A stretch of DNA of 64,000 nucleotides from DATKNA01 sp963755755 (GTDB lineage Bacteria; Actinomycetota; Actinomycetes; Actinomycetales; Kineosporiaceae): contig CAVWLJ010000014.1 of the NCBI GenBank assembly GCA_963755755.1, positions 1 to 64,000 on the forward strand. The letters run 5' to 3'. Below are positions 38,296-47,971 of the stretch, one piece after another (within the stretch, counting starts at the first letter, position 1; each line of letters starts with the position of its first letter). Below the pieces are notes generated by a model. The model was not told where the DNA came from and made no database searches. It saw nothing but the letters and a program-made list of their open reading frames with translations. A program made the translations under genes and the position numbers.

Positions 38296-39774
38296 TCACC
38301 GTGCGCGGACGGCCTTGGCGTAGAGGTCCAGGAGCCGGCCCTGGGGGTCGTAGCGCTCCTTGAGCTGCGGGTAGGCCTCCCCGCCGTAGCGGGCCCAGAA
38401 CGACTCCTCGTCGTAGTAGGCGTCGGAGTAGAGCGACTTGTGCCCGTCGAACTCGGCGACGGCGTTCTCGATCGCCCGGTTGACGTCGCCGTCGGCGTGG
38501 CCGGGCTCGATCGGCACCGTGCCCCAGAAGCCGACGTTGACGTACGTCTCGCCGGTCCGCAGCGGGTACAGCGGCCACGGGCGCTCGCCGTCCGGCAGGT
38601 CGCCGAGCGGTCCGCCGGTGGAGCGCAGCCGCAGCGGGCACAGCCAGATCGGGGTCATCGGCACGTGCTCGAGGAACCAGCGCAGGAACTCGGCGGTGCG
38701 CCCGACCGGGATCTCGACGTCCTGCACCACCCGCTCGCGGGCGGGCCGCCCCCGCCAGCGGTCGATCCGGGCGGCCACCTGGTACCGGTTCTCCAGCCCC
38801 ACGAGGCGGTGGTAGACGTCGCTGCGCCGACGGGAGGCCGGCCAGGCACGGCGCAGCAGCGGGTGCTGGGCGCCGAAGGCCCGGGAGCACCAGAACCAGT
38901 CCGTGTCCCAGCGCCAGAGGTAGTCGTACACGGTGAGCGCGTCCCGCCCGCGCCGGCGCAGGGACTGGTAGTAGACGTCCTGGCCGGTGTAGTCGCTCAT
39001 CGCCGGCACGTCGTCTGCCCAGCGCCCCAGCACGAGGTAGCCCTCGTCCGCCGAGAAGACGACCCCGTCGAGGAAGTCGACCGGCTCACCCTCCCAGCTG
39101 CGCTCGGCGACGATCCGGTCGATCGCCGCGCACAGCTCCTCGGGGCCGGCGAACCGCACGTTCCGCAGGGCGACGTACGGCTGCACCCGCTCCAGCTGGA
39201 TCCGGAGCCGGACGGTGTACCCGAGCGTGCCGTAGGAGTTCGGGAAGCCGGTGAACAGGTCCGCGTGCTCGCCGTCCGGGGTGGCGGTGACGACCTCGCC
39301 GGCGCCGGTCAGCACGTCCATCTCGAGCACGGACTCGTGCGGCAGGCCGCTGCGGAACGACGTCGCCTCGATGCCGAGACCGGTGACCGCGCCGCCGAGC
39401 GTGATGGTCCGCAGCTGCGGCACCACCAGCGGCATGAAGCCTTTCGGGAGGGTGACGGCGACGAGCTCCTCGTACGTGCACATCCCCTGGACGTCGGCGG
39501 TGCCGGCCTCGGCGTCGACCGCGACGACCCCGGTGAGCCCGGAGACGTCGAGCCCGGGGCCGGACGCCGCCGCCCGCGGCCGGAACAGGTTCGACGTGCG
39601 CTTCGCCAGCCGGACGCCGGAGCCCGGCGGGATCGCCCGATAGCTGGCGACGAGGCGGTCGACGGCGGCCCGATGGGCCATCGCTCCCCGGGTCGAGGCG
39701 ATCTTCGTCGGGACGCCGGAGGCGGTCACCACGGGGGGCGTGTCGGTCGTCATCTCGGTCGACATGGTGCCCAT
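38296..39774 (-). CDS. tmsA: FAD-linked oxidoreductase, TmsA/BfaA-like
   Basis: 492 residues, intact. The p-cresol-methylhydroxylase/DHCR24-type FAD domain is visible: TSNLFRPR, GTADVQGMCTYEELVAVTLP, the FAD pyrophosphate stretch TITLGGAVTGLGIEATSFRS and FPNSYGTLGYTVRLRI. The C-terminal cap holds PIWLCPLRL and YVNVGFWGTVP. DHCR24-like enzymes reduce C=C bonds; beside a CFA-type methyltransferase the expected role is NADPH-dependent reduction of 10-methylene to 10-methyl acyl chains. It starts 24 bases after DUF1015 and its stop lies 139 bases before tmsB. ATG 39774 and a second ATG at 39765 are both possible. Confidence 0.83.
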   Translation of the reverse strand: MGTMSTEMTTDTPPVVTASGVPTKIASTRGAMAHRAAVDRLVASYRAIPPGSGVRLAKRTSNLFRPRAAASGPGLDVSGLTGVVAVDAEAGTADVQGMCTYEELVAVTLPKGFMPLVVPQLRTITLGGAVTGLGIEATSFRSGLPHESVLEMDVLTGAGEVVTATPDGEHADLFTGFPNSYGTLGYTVRLRIQLERVQPYVALRNVRFAGPEELCAAIDRIVAERSWEGEPVDFLDGVVFSADEGYLVLGRWADDVPAMSDYTGQDVYYQSLRRRGRDALTVYDYLWRWDTDWFWCSRAFGAQHPLLRRAWPASRRRSDVYHRLVGLENRYQVAARIDRWRGRPARERVVQDVEIPVGRTAEFLRWFLEHVPMTPIWLCPLRLRSTGGPLGDLPDGERPWPLYPLRTGETYVNVGFWGTVPIEPGHADGDVNRAIENAVAEFDGHKSLYSDAYYDEESFWARYGGEAYPQLKERYDPQGRLLDLYAKAVRAR

Positions 39775-39798
39775 GGTGCCGGGCCGGTGATCGGCGCG

Positions 39799-41016
39799 TC
39801 AGTGCAGGGGGTGGACGAGCAGCCCGCTGGCGGGTTTCGGCCAGAACCACGTCGACTTCGGCGGCATGACCTCCTCGCGGTCGCTGACCGCGACGAGGTC
39901 GGCCAGCGCGGTCGCGGGCAGCGCGAAGGCGATGTCCGCGCGCCCGGAGTGCACCGCCACGTCGAGCTCGGCCAGCCCGTCCGGACCACCGACGAACACG
40001 AGCCGGGGATCGCGGCGCGGGTCGGCGACCCCGAGCAGCGGTCCGAGCACCCGGTCCTGCAGCAGGCTCACCGCCAGGCCCTCGACCGACCCCTCCTCGG
40101 GCAGCTCGCCCTCGTAGCGCAGCCGGTACCAGCCGGCGACGGTCCCGATGCCGACCGTGCCGCGGTCCTCGGGCAGCTCGGGCTCCTCCACGGGCTCGAC
40201 CTCGCCGATCTCGCGCAGCCGCTCCAGCAGGCCTCCGTCCGTCGCGACGACGGCGCGGTGGTACGGGAGGACGGTCAGTTCCGCGGCGGGGAAGATCACG
40301 GCGAGGAAGCCCCCCACCTCGCCGGCCTCCTCCGGGGAAAGGTCGCTCCGGGCCGCCGCCAGCCGGGCGGCGGCCGCGGTGCGGTGGTGCCCGTCCGCGA
40401 CGTAGAGACGGTCGACGCCGGCGAAGGCGGCGGCGACGCGCCCGACGGTCTCGGGGTCGGCGACCCGCCAGAGCGTGTGCCAGACACCGTCCGGCGTGGT
40501 CACCGCCAGATCGTGCTGCCCCTTGGTCACCACGTCGACGACGGCGCGCAGGTCGGCACTGCCAGGGTGGAAGAGGACGACGGGCTCGTCATGGGCGTCG
40601 AGGACGTCGATGTGACGCGCCCGCTCGTCCTCCTTGTCGGGCCGGGTGTGCTCGTGGACGCGGATGACGCCGCGGTCGTAGTCACCCACCGACGCCAGGC
40701 CGACGATCCCGGTCTGCACCCGGCTGCGGACCTGCTGCTGGTAGACCCAGAACGCGGGCTGGGCGTCACGGACGAGCACCCCCCGTCGGACGAGCTCCTC
40801 GAGCATGTGGGCGCCCCGCTCGTGCTGCTCCTCCTCGGTCGTGGCCGCGCTCTGCGGGTCGGCGTCCGGACGGGTCACCCGCAGGAAGCTGTCCGGCGAC
40901 CTGGAGATGATCGTTCGGGCCTCGTCGGCCTCCACGACGTCGTAGGGCGGCGCCGCGACCCGCGAGGCGAGCTGCGGCAGCGGGTGCAGGGCGGTGAAGG
41001 GTCGGACGTCGGCCAC
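39799..41016 (-). CDS. DUF1015 family protein
   Basis: 405 residues with the family pattern: VRPFTALHP at the start, VAAPPYDVV, FWVYQQQVR, RVHEHTRPDKEDERARHID, the strongly conserved LYVADGHHRTAAAARLA, and MPPKSTWFWPKPASGLLVHP at the end. DUF1015 proteins have no assigned reaction. It begins four bases after the stop of the upstream gene and ends 24 bases before tmsA, so it appears to be in the fatty-acid operon. Confidence 0.88.
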   Translation of the reverse strand: MADVRPFTALHPLPQLASRVAAPPYDVVEADEARTIISRSPDSFLRVTRPDADPQSAATTEEEQHERGAHMLEELVRRGVLVRDAQPAFWVYQQQVRSRVQTGIVGLASVGDYDRGVIRVHEHTRPDKEDERARHIDVLDAHDEPVVLFHPGSADLRAVVDVVTKGQHDLAVTTPDGVWHTLWRVADPETVGRVAAAFAGVDRLYVADGHHRTAAAARLAAARSDLSPEEAGEVGGFLAVIFPAAELTVLPYHRAVVATDGGLLERLREIGEVEPVEEPELPEDRGTVGIGTVAGWYRLRYEGELPEEGSVEGLAVSLLQDRVLGPLLGVADPRRDPRLVFVGGPDGLAELDVAVHSGRADIAFALPATALADLVAVSDREEVMPPKSTWFWPKPASGLLVHPLH

Positions 41017-41020
41017 GGCG

Positions 41021-41860
41021 TCATCGTCGCAGGCGCACGGCCTCCCGGTCGGCTGCTGCGCCGGTCACGACATCGGCGGGGGAGGTCCGCAGCGTCTCGT
41101 CGGCCGCGCGGCGGCCGACCCGGGCGCCGGCGTAGGCGCGGGCGCGCACGGTGGCGATCGGCTCGGGCAGCACGAGCCCGGGCAGCGGGTTGAGCACCGG
41201 GTCGAAGCTGATGTCCGTGGTGTGGGCGGTCCGGCTGTCCGCGTCGGGCCGCCCGTCCCCGGTGCCGAGCGGCTCACCGCCCAGCGTGAGCGTGCCGTAG
41301 GAGCGCCAGGCGCCGCCGGGGCTGCTGACGACGAGAGCGAGGCGTACGGGCTCGCGCGCGAGCGCGTCGGCCAGCGCGGTGCGGCCCGAGGGGAGCCCGA
41401 TCCGCGGTCCCAGCGCAGCGAGCACGACCGACCCACCCGAGGGCGTGCGGTACGGCAGCACGGACGTGAACGGCGCGGCCGGCCCTCTCCGGAGCGCGAG
41501 CACGTGCCGCAGGACCGGCCCGGCTCCGGCGGCCGAGAGCAGGAGGTCGGCCACGGGCGTGGTCTCCCCGGGCGTGGTCTCCCCGGGGAGGTCGACTCGC
41601 AGGGCGAGGCCCCAGACGTCCGGCCATCCGTCCGGGAGACCGGCGGAGCGCGACAACCGCGCGACGCCCTGCAGGCCAGTCGTGCCGTCGAGCCAGTCGG
41701 CGCCGGTGGTCGCACCCGTGCCGGTCCGGTCGACCCGGGCAGGGACGACGATCCCGCGCGGGTGCAGCGGCTTGCCGTGGCGGATCCGCGCGACGACGTC
41801 GAAGGCCGACGACGCGGCGTCCGAGACGGCGTCGGTGAGCCGGGGGCCGAGGGAGGTCAT
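41021..41860 (-). CDS. Hypothetical protein resembling catalase-fold actinobacterial proteins
   Basis: 279 residues, soluble, no signal peptide. ATG 41860 gives MTSLGPRLTDAVSDAASSAF. Visible blocks are RIRHGKPLHPRGIVVPARVD, RLSRSAGLPDGWPDVWGLAL, LPYRTPSGGSVVLAALGP and DISFDPVLNPLPGL. The RxxHxK-like beginning and the overall strand pattern recall small catalase-related proteins (often labelled phosphodiesterase in databases), but haem ligands are not evident. Contains a direct repeat GETTPGETTP. The stop lies four bases before the DUF1015 start. Confidence 0.5.
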   Translation of the reverse strand: MTSLGPRLTDAVSDAASSAFDVVARIRHGKPLHPRGIVVPARVDRTGTGATTGADWLDGTTGLQGVARLSRSAGLPDGWPDVWGLALRVDLPGETTPGETTPVADLLLSAAGAGPVLRHVLALRRGPAAPFTSVLPYRTPSGGSVVLAALGPRIGLPSGRTALADALAREPVRLALVVSSPGGAWRSYGTLTLGGEPLGTGDGRPDADSRTAHTTDISFDPVLNPLPGLVLPEPIATVRARAYAGARVGRRAADETLRTSPADVVTGAAADREAVRLRR

Positions 41861-41912
41861 GACGGTGCGATGCCCGCAGGAGCGGCGGCGATGCGACCCC
41901 AATCCGGAGGGG

Positions 41913-42984
41913 TCAGCGCCCGACGGCCTGGTTGAGCGCCTGCCTCGTCGTGGGGCCGGCAACCCCGGGCGGGTCCGCGGTGATGCCCGCCCTGGCCTGG
42001 AAGTTCTGGACCGCGGCCTGGGTCTGCTGGTCGTAGTTCCCGCTCGGCCCGCCCTGGTAGAGCCCGAGCTGGGCGAGCTCCAGCTGGAGCCGGGTGACGG
42101 CCGGGCCCTGGGAGCCGGGGCCGAGGCCCTGCCCGGCGGGGGCGCCACCCTGCCCGGCATCCGTGGGGGTCGCGGTCTCCGTCACCGTCGACGTCCGCGT
42201 GCGGGTGAGTGTCGTCGTTGCCGTGACGGGCGGGGCGGTCGTCGCGTTCGTGACCGTGACCGTCGCCGTGGTCCCGATCGCGGTGGCGGCGCCGCTGCCG
42301 CCGGAGCCCCCGGAGACCACCACCCCGGTCACGAGGCCGACGAGCACGGCGACGGCGAGGGCCGCGGTCAGCCAGACGGCGGGTGGCAGGAGGTTCTCGC
42401 GGGCGGGGTAGCGCCGCGTGCCCGAGGGCTCGCGCGGGGGCAGGCCCAGGCCCGCCGCCCACCGCGACCAGCGCTCCACCCCGGCTCGCAGCGCGTCGCC
42501 CCGGCCGGCGCCGTGCTCCTGCACGTCCGGGAACGTCACGTCGCGGCGGCCCGAGCGATGGCGTACGTCGCGCCGGGCCGGTCCGAAGACCTCGAGCTCG
42601 CCCGTCGACGGCGTCCGCGTGCTCTCCGGCCAGCCCGTCGTCGTCGGGGGGTCCCGGGGGGCTCGGACGGACAGGCGCGGCGGCGGGGCCGGGCGGAGCG
42701 CCCCCTTCGGCCTCCCGCAGCCGGCGGCGGGAGGGCACCTCCTCGCGGCGCGGCTGGGACCACTCGCCCGGGGAGGGCGACCAGTGCCACGTCTCGTCCC
42801 GATCCTCGCTCTCGTCGGGCTGCCCCTGCTCGCCGTCCGGGGCGTCCGCGAACCGCAGGTCGAGACCGAGGTCGTCCTCGACGACCGCGCGGCCGCGCCG
42901 GCCTCCACCTCCCGCGCCGTCCGGAGACGGCGCACCGGGCTGCCCGGGCTCCTCGCGGGTAAGCCAGGGGAGCTGATCAGTCAC
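41913..42984 (-). CDS. Membrane protein with C-terminal peptidoglycan-binding domain, frameshifted
   Basis: Start ATG 42984 (MTDQLPWLTREEPGQPG). A long acidic, disordered cytosolic part is followed by one TM (VWLTAALAVAVLVGLVTGVV), a Thr-rich external linker (TATVTVTNATTAPPVTATTT) and a PG_binding_1 domain (SQGPAVTRLQLELAQLGLYQ, SGNYDQQTQAAVQNFQARAG, GPTTRQALNQ). One extra C near 42600 (GGGCGAG) splits the cytosolic part. Corrected length is about 356 residues. It probably tethers the membrane to the wall; no catalytic domain is present. Confidence 0.72.
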
Positions 42985-43075
42985 GCTCCGTCACCTCCGG
43001 TCGGGTCCGCCGCCCATGCTTGCGAGCCGGGAGACCATCCCGCAAGCCCGGAACCGGAGCGGGGCCGGAGTTGGA

Positions 43076-44736
<1,661 letters not shown>

Positions 44737-44845
44737 CCGATCCACCCCTTCCGCTGCTCCCCGCGGTACCGGCTGACCGCGTCCGGCGGCCGCCGCCCCG
44801 ATCATCCCTCGTCATCGCCGGAATCGCGTACCCAGCCGCTACCGT

Positions 44846-45636
44846 GTGCCGGTGCTGCGTACCGTCCGTGCGACCCGCTACGTGACGCCGCTGCGGGAGG
44901 GCGGATCGCTGCCCGGGCTGGTCGAGGCGGACGACGACGGCATGTACGTGGTGAAGTTCCGCGGCGCGGGTCAGGGCACCGCGGCGCTCGTCGCCGAGGT
45001 CGTCGTCGGCGAGCTGGGCCGGCGCATCGGCGTCCGCGTGCCCGACCTCGTCGGTGTGGAGCTCGATCCCGTCATCGGGCTGCGCGAGCCCGACCAGGAG
45101 GTCCAGGAGCTCCTCAAGGTGAGCGAGGGGCTCAACCTCGGCCTGGACTTCCTCCCCGGGTCGGTCGGCTACGACGGGGTGGCGTGGCGGCCGGACCCGT
45201 TCGACGCCGCGCGCGTCTTCTGGCTCGACGCCTACACCGCCAACATCGACCGGACCTGGCGCAACCCGAACCTGCTCGTCTGGCACCGGACGCTGTGGGC
45301 GATCGACCACGGCGCGGCCCTCGTCTTCCAGCACGCCTGGCCGGCCCCGCAGGTGTGGGCCGGCCGCCGGTACGACCTCGCGGAGCACGTGCTGCTGCCG
45401 GTCGTCTCCCGCTCGCGCCGGCGGACCTCGCCCGGCTGGACGCCGAACTCTCCGCCGCCGTGCCCGGCCTGCTGCCGGAGGTGCTCGCCCTCGTGCCCGA
45501 CGAGTGGTTCACCGGCATGAACGCGGCGCTCGGCGACCCGCGCGGCGCCGACGCCTGGCGCGCGCGGTACGTGGAGATGCTGACCGCGCGGGTCGACGGC
45601 GAGCGGCCCTGGTTCTCGGTGGGGGCGGCGGCGTGA
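44846..45636 (+). CDS. HipA-like kinase-domain protein (compact form), frameshifted
   Basis: About 263 residues. It carries a nucleotide-binding lysine in DGMYVVKFRGAGQGTAALVA, a HipA-like catalytic loop FWLDAYTANIDRTWRNPNLL (Asp and Asn) and a DFG-equivalent WAIDHGAAL. This is the HipA-type kinase fold without the N-terminal subdomain of full HipA. One base seems missing near 45413, before LAPADLARLDAELSAAVPG. GTG 44846 or 44852 is the start. The stop overlaps the GTG of the DUF3037 gene. No HipB-like antitoxin is adjacent. The target is unknown. Confidence 0.75.
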
Positions 45637-46047
45637 GCGACGTCCGCAAGGCCGAGGGCTCCACCCCGGGCTACGTGCCGTTCGAGTACGCGCTGCTCAA
45701 GGCCGTGCCCCGGATCGACCGGGGCGAGTGCGTCAACGTCGGCGTCGTCGTCTACTGCCAGGCCCGCGACTACCTGGGCACGGCGCTGCACGTGGACGAG
45801 GTCCGCCTGCTCGCCCTCGACCGACGGCGCCGACGTGGACGCCGTCCGCGCCGCGCTCGCCGGCGTCGAGGCGGTGTGCGCCGGGCGCGAGACCGCCGGC
45901 CGGGCCGGCGGGGGGTCGCGCCGGGAGCGGTTCGGCTGGCTGACCGCGCCGCGGTCGACCGTCGTCCAGGCCGGGCCGGTGCACAGCGGCCTGACCCGCG
46001 ACCCCGACGCCGACCTGCGCCGCCTGCTCGACCGCCTGGTCCGCTGA
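45633..46047 (+). CDS. DUF3037 family protein, frameshifted
   Basis: Begins at GTG 45633, overlapping the kinase stop (GTGA). The DUF3037 pattern is clear: YVPFEYALLKAVPRIDRGEC, VNVGVVVYCQARDYLG. The C-terminal half (DVDAVRAALAGVEAVCAG, RERFGWLTAPRSTVVQAGPV, TRDPDADLRRLLDRLV) is reached by removing one extra base near 45822. Corrected length is about 137 residues. DUF3037 genes commonly follow compact HipA-like kinases; no molecular function is known, so the pair is best treated as one unit. Confidence 0.8.
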
Positions 46048-46094
46048 CTGAGCGACCGGCGCCTCGTCCCCCGACCCCTCGCCTTCCTTACGCG

Positions 46095-46186
46095 TGATCA
46101 AGGAAGTTGGTGGGATCAAGGAACCCGCCCCGTCGGATCACCCTCCGTGCTCGCCCGAATCAAGATCCCTCCAACGTCCTTGATCA
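46095..46186. repeat. Imperfect 22-bp inverted repeat with TGATCAAGGA ends
   Basis: The left arm 46095-46116 begins TGATCAAGGA and ends GTGGGAT; the right arm 46165-46186 is its reverse complement with 20 of 22 positions matching. The 48 bases between contain further GATCAAG fragments (46114-46120, 46159-46164). The element fills the intergenic space before the PaiB-like gene. It resembles an intergenic palindromic repeat or miniature element rather than a terminator: no T-run, arms far apart. Confidence 0.6.
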
Positions 46187-46211
46187 GCGGGGAGGGGTGG
46201 GGGCGGGGGAT

Positions 46212-46857
46212 ATGGACGGTATGTACGTGCCCGGTCACTTCGCCATGGACGAGCCCGCCGTCCGGGACCTGCTGGTGCACCACGGCGCCGCCGATCTCGT
46301 CACCGCCACCCCCGACGGGCTGGTCGCGACGCTGCTGCCGTTCGTCTTCGATCCGGACGCCGGCGAGCACGGCGCGCTGCTCGGCCACGTCGCCCGCAAC
46401 AACGACCAGTGGCGGCGTGAGGTCGTCGGCGAGGCGCTGGTCATCGTCCGCGGTCCGGACGCCTACGTCTCGCCGGGCTGGTACGCGAGCAAGGCGGAGC
46501 ACGGCCGGGTCGTGCCGACGTGGAACTACGTCACGGCGCACGTCTACGGCGAGCTCGTCGTCCACGACGACCCCGTGTGGGTCGAGGCCCTGGTCCGGCG
46601 CCTGACGGGCAAGCACGAGGCGTCGCTGCCACACCCGTGGTCCGTCGACGACGCGCCCCCGGCGTTCGTCGCCGGTCAGCTGCGGGCGATCGTCGGCGTC
46701 GAGCTGCGGATCACGCGGATCGAGGCGAAGGCCAAGCTCAGTCAGAACCGGCCCGAGGCGGACGTCGAGGGCGTCGTCGCCGGGCTCGACGTCCCGCGGG
46801 GACCACGCCGGGCGGCGGAGGCCGTGCGCAGCGGCGAACAGCCCACGGGTCGAGCGC
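46212..46857 (+). CDS. FMN-binding PaiB-family protein, stop codon not resolved
   Basis: ATG 46212 (MDGMYVPGHFAMDEP). The PaiB/FMN-split-barrel pattern is clear: HFAMDEPAVRDLLVHHGAAD, LLGHVARNNDQW, IVRGPDAYVSPGWY, RVVPTWNYVTAHVYGEL and IEAKAKLSQNRPEADVEGVV. Family proteins are about 205-215 residues. Here no stop occurs at that point in any frame: the frame stays open to 47264, overlapping the glycosylase gene. The end given is set by family length, not by a codon; a lost stop from an indel near 46800-46900 is likely. PaiB-like proteins are flavin-binding or regulatory. Confidence 0.75.
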
Positions 46858-46867
46858 CGCAGGCGCC

Positions 46868-46887
46868 GCGGATTTCGCTCCGCGGAT
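46868..46887. repeat. Short hairpin containing GCGGATTTCGCTCCG, copy 1
   Basis: A 7-bp perfect stem (CCGCGGA / TCCGCGG) around TTTCGC, just upstream of the DNA glycosylase gene. The 15-mer GCGGATTTCGCTCCG recurs 962 bases downstream (47831-47845), just past the same gene. In DNA this GC-rich a 15-mer with TTT occurring twice within 1 kb is notable. Confidence 0.45.
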
Positions 46888-46935
46888 GCACGAACGCCTT
46901 GCGGGATCGCCCCGCGGGGCGTGCACACTGGACCG

Positions 46936-47811
46936 GTGCCGGAGCTGCCCGAGGTCGAGGCGCTCGCCGGGTTCCTCCGGGAGCGCGCGGTCGGTCGCGT
47001 GATCGCGCGGATCGACGTCGGAGCGATCAGCGTCCTCAAGACCTACGACCCGCCGGTCACCTCGCTGCACGGGCTCGAGGTCACCGGTGTCGGCCGGCAC
47101 GGCAAGTTCCTCGATCTCGACGTGAGCGGGCTGCACCTCGTCGTCCACCTCTCCCGGGCCGGCTGGCTGCGCTGGTCGGACGCCCTCCCCGGCACACCGA
47201 TCCGGCCCGGCAAGAGCCCGATCGCGCTGCGGGTCCGGCTCGACGACCCCGACCTGCCCGGTGACCCCGGCTTCGACCTCACCGAGGCCGGGACGCAGAA
47301 GCGGCTCGCCGTCTACGTCGTCCGGGACCCGCAGCAGGTGCCGGGCATCGCCACGCTCGGGCCCGACCCGCTCGATCCCGCGTTCGACGTCGCGGCGCTG
47401 CAGCGGATCGTCGAAGGGTCGCGGCAGCAGATCAAGGGGCTGCTGCGCGACCAGTCGGTGCTCGCCGGCGTCGGCAACGCGTACAGCGACGAGGTGCTGC
47501 ACGCGGCCAAGCTGTCGCCGTACGCCATCGCCGGCAAGCTCTCCGACGGCGAGGTGGAGCGTCTCTGGACGGCGATGCGCACGGTGCTGACCGACGCGGT
47601 CGAGGCCGCCGCCGGCAAGCCGGCCAAGGAGCTCAAGGACGCCAAGCGCGCCGGCATGCGGGTGCACGGCCGGGCCGGCCAGGCGTGCCCGGTGTGCGGC
47701 GACACCGTGCGCGAGGTGTCCTTCGCGGACCGCGCCCTGCAGTACTGCCCCACCTGTCAGACGGGCGGCAAGGTCCTCGCCGATCGTCGGCTCTCCCGGC
47801 TGCTCAAGTAG
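46936..47811 (+). CDS. Fpg/Nei-family DNA glycosylase/AP lyase
   Basis: 291 residues. The start is fixed at GTG 46936 because the mature protein must begin with the catalytic Pro-Glu: PELPEVEALAGFLRERAVG. Further marks are LDLDVSGLHLVVHLSRAGWL (the conserved Lys region lies just before, at GRHGKFL), the H2TH segment IKGLLRDQSVLAGVGNAYSD, and a C-terminal zinc finger CPVCGDTVREV, then YCPTC. It excises oxidised bases and nicks the abasic site. Not distinguished between Fpg (MutM) and Nei. The frame is intact. Confidence 0.92.
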   Translation: MPELPEVEALAGFLRERAVGRVIARIDVGAISVLKTYDPPVTSLHGLEVTGVGRHGKFLDLDVSGLHLVVHLSRAGWLRWSDALPGTPIRPGKSPIALRVRLDDPDLPGDPGFDLTEAGTQKRLAVYVVRDPQQVPGIATLGPDPLDPAFDVAALQRIVEGSRQQIKGLLRDQSVLAGVGNAYSDEVLHAAKLSPYAIAGKLSDGEVERLWTAMRTVLTDAVEAAAGKPAKELKDAKRAGMRVHGRAGQACPVCGDTVREVSFADRALQYCPTCQTGGKVLADRRLSRLLK

Positions 47812-47830
47812 GAGTTCGTGTCCCGTTCGG

Positions 47831-47845
47831 GCGGATTTCGCTCCG
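47831..47845. repeat. GCGGATTTCGCTCCG, copy 2
   Basis: Second copy of the 15-mer found at 46869-46883 region, 20 bases past the glycosylase stop. The flanks form a weaker stem here. The two copies bracket the glycosylase gene. Confidence 0.4.
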
Positions 47846-47971
47846 GAGGGTGACGCGACGCCGGGTCGCGGCTAGGGTTTCGTTCTCCGACGTGACCGTC
47901 GGATGTCGGAAAGATGACGGGGGGGCCCGTGGTCATGACTTTCAGCTACCAGGCTGCTTAGTGTCGGCGTC

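Noticed and set aside
47812..47971. A c-di-AMP (ydaO-type) riboswitch upstream of the transglycosylase
   Set aside because: Such leaders are common before actinobacterial wall hydrolases, but I could not find the conserved core; only a short hairpin (CCGAC...GTCGG near 47888-47903) is present.
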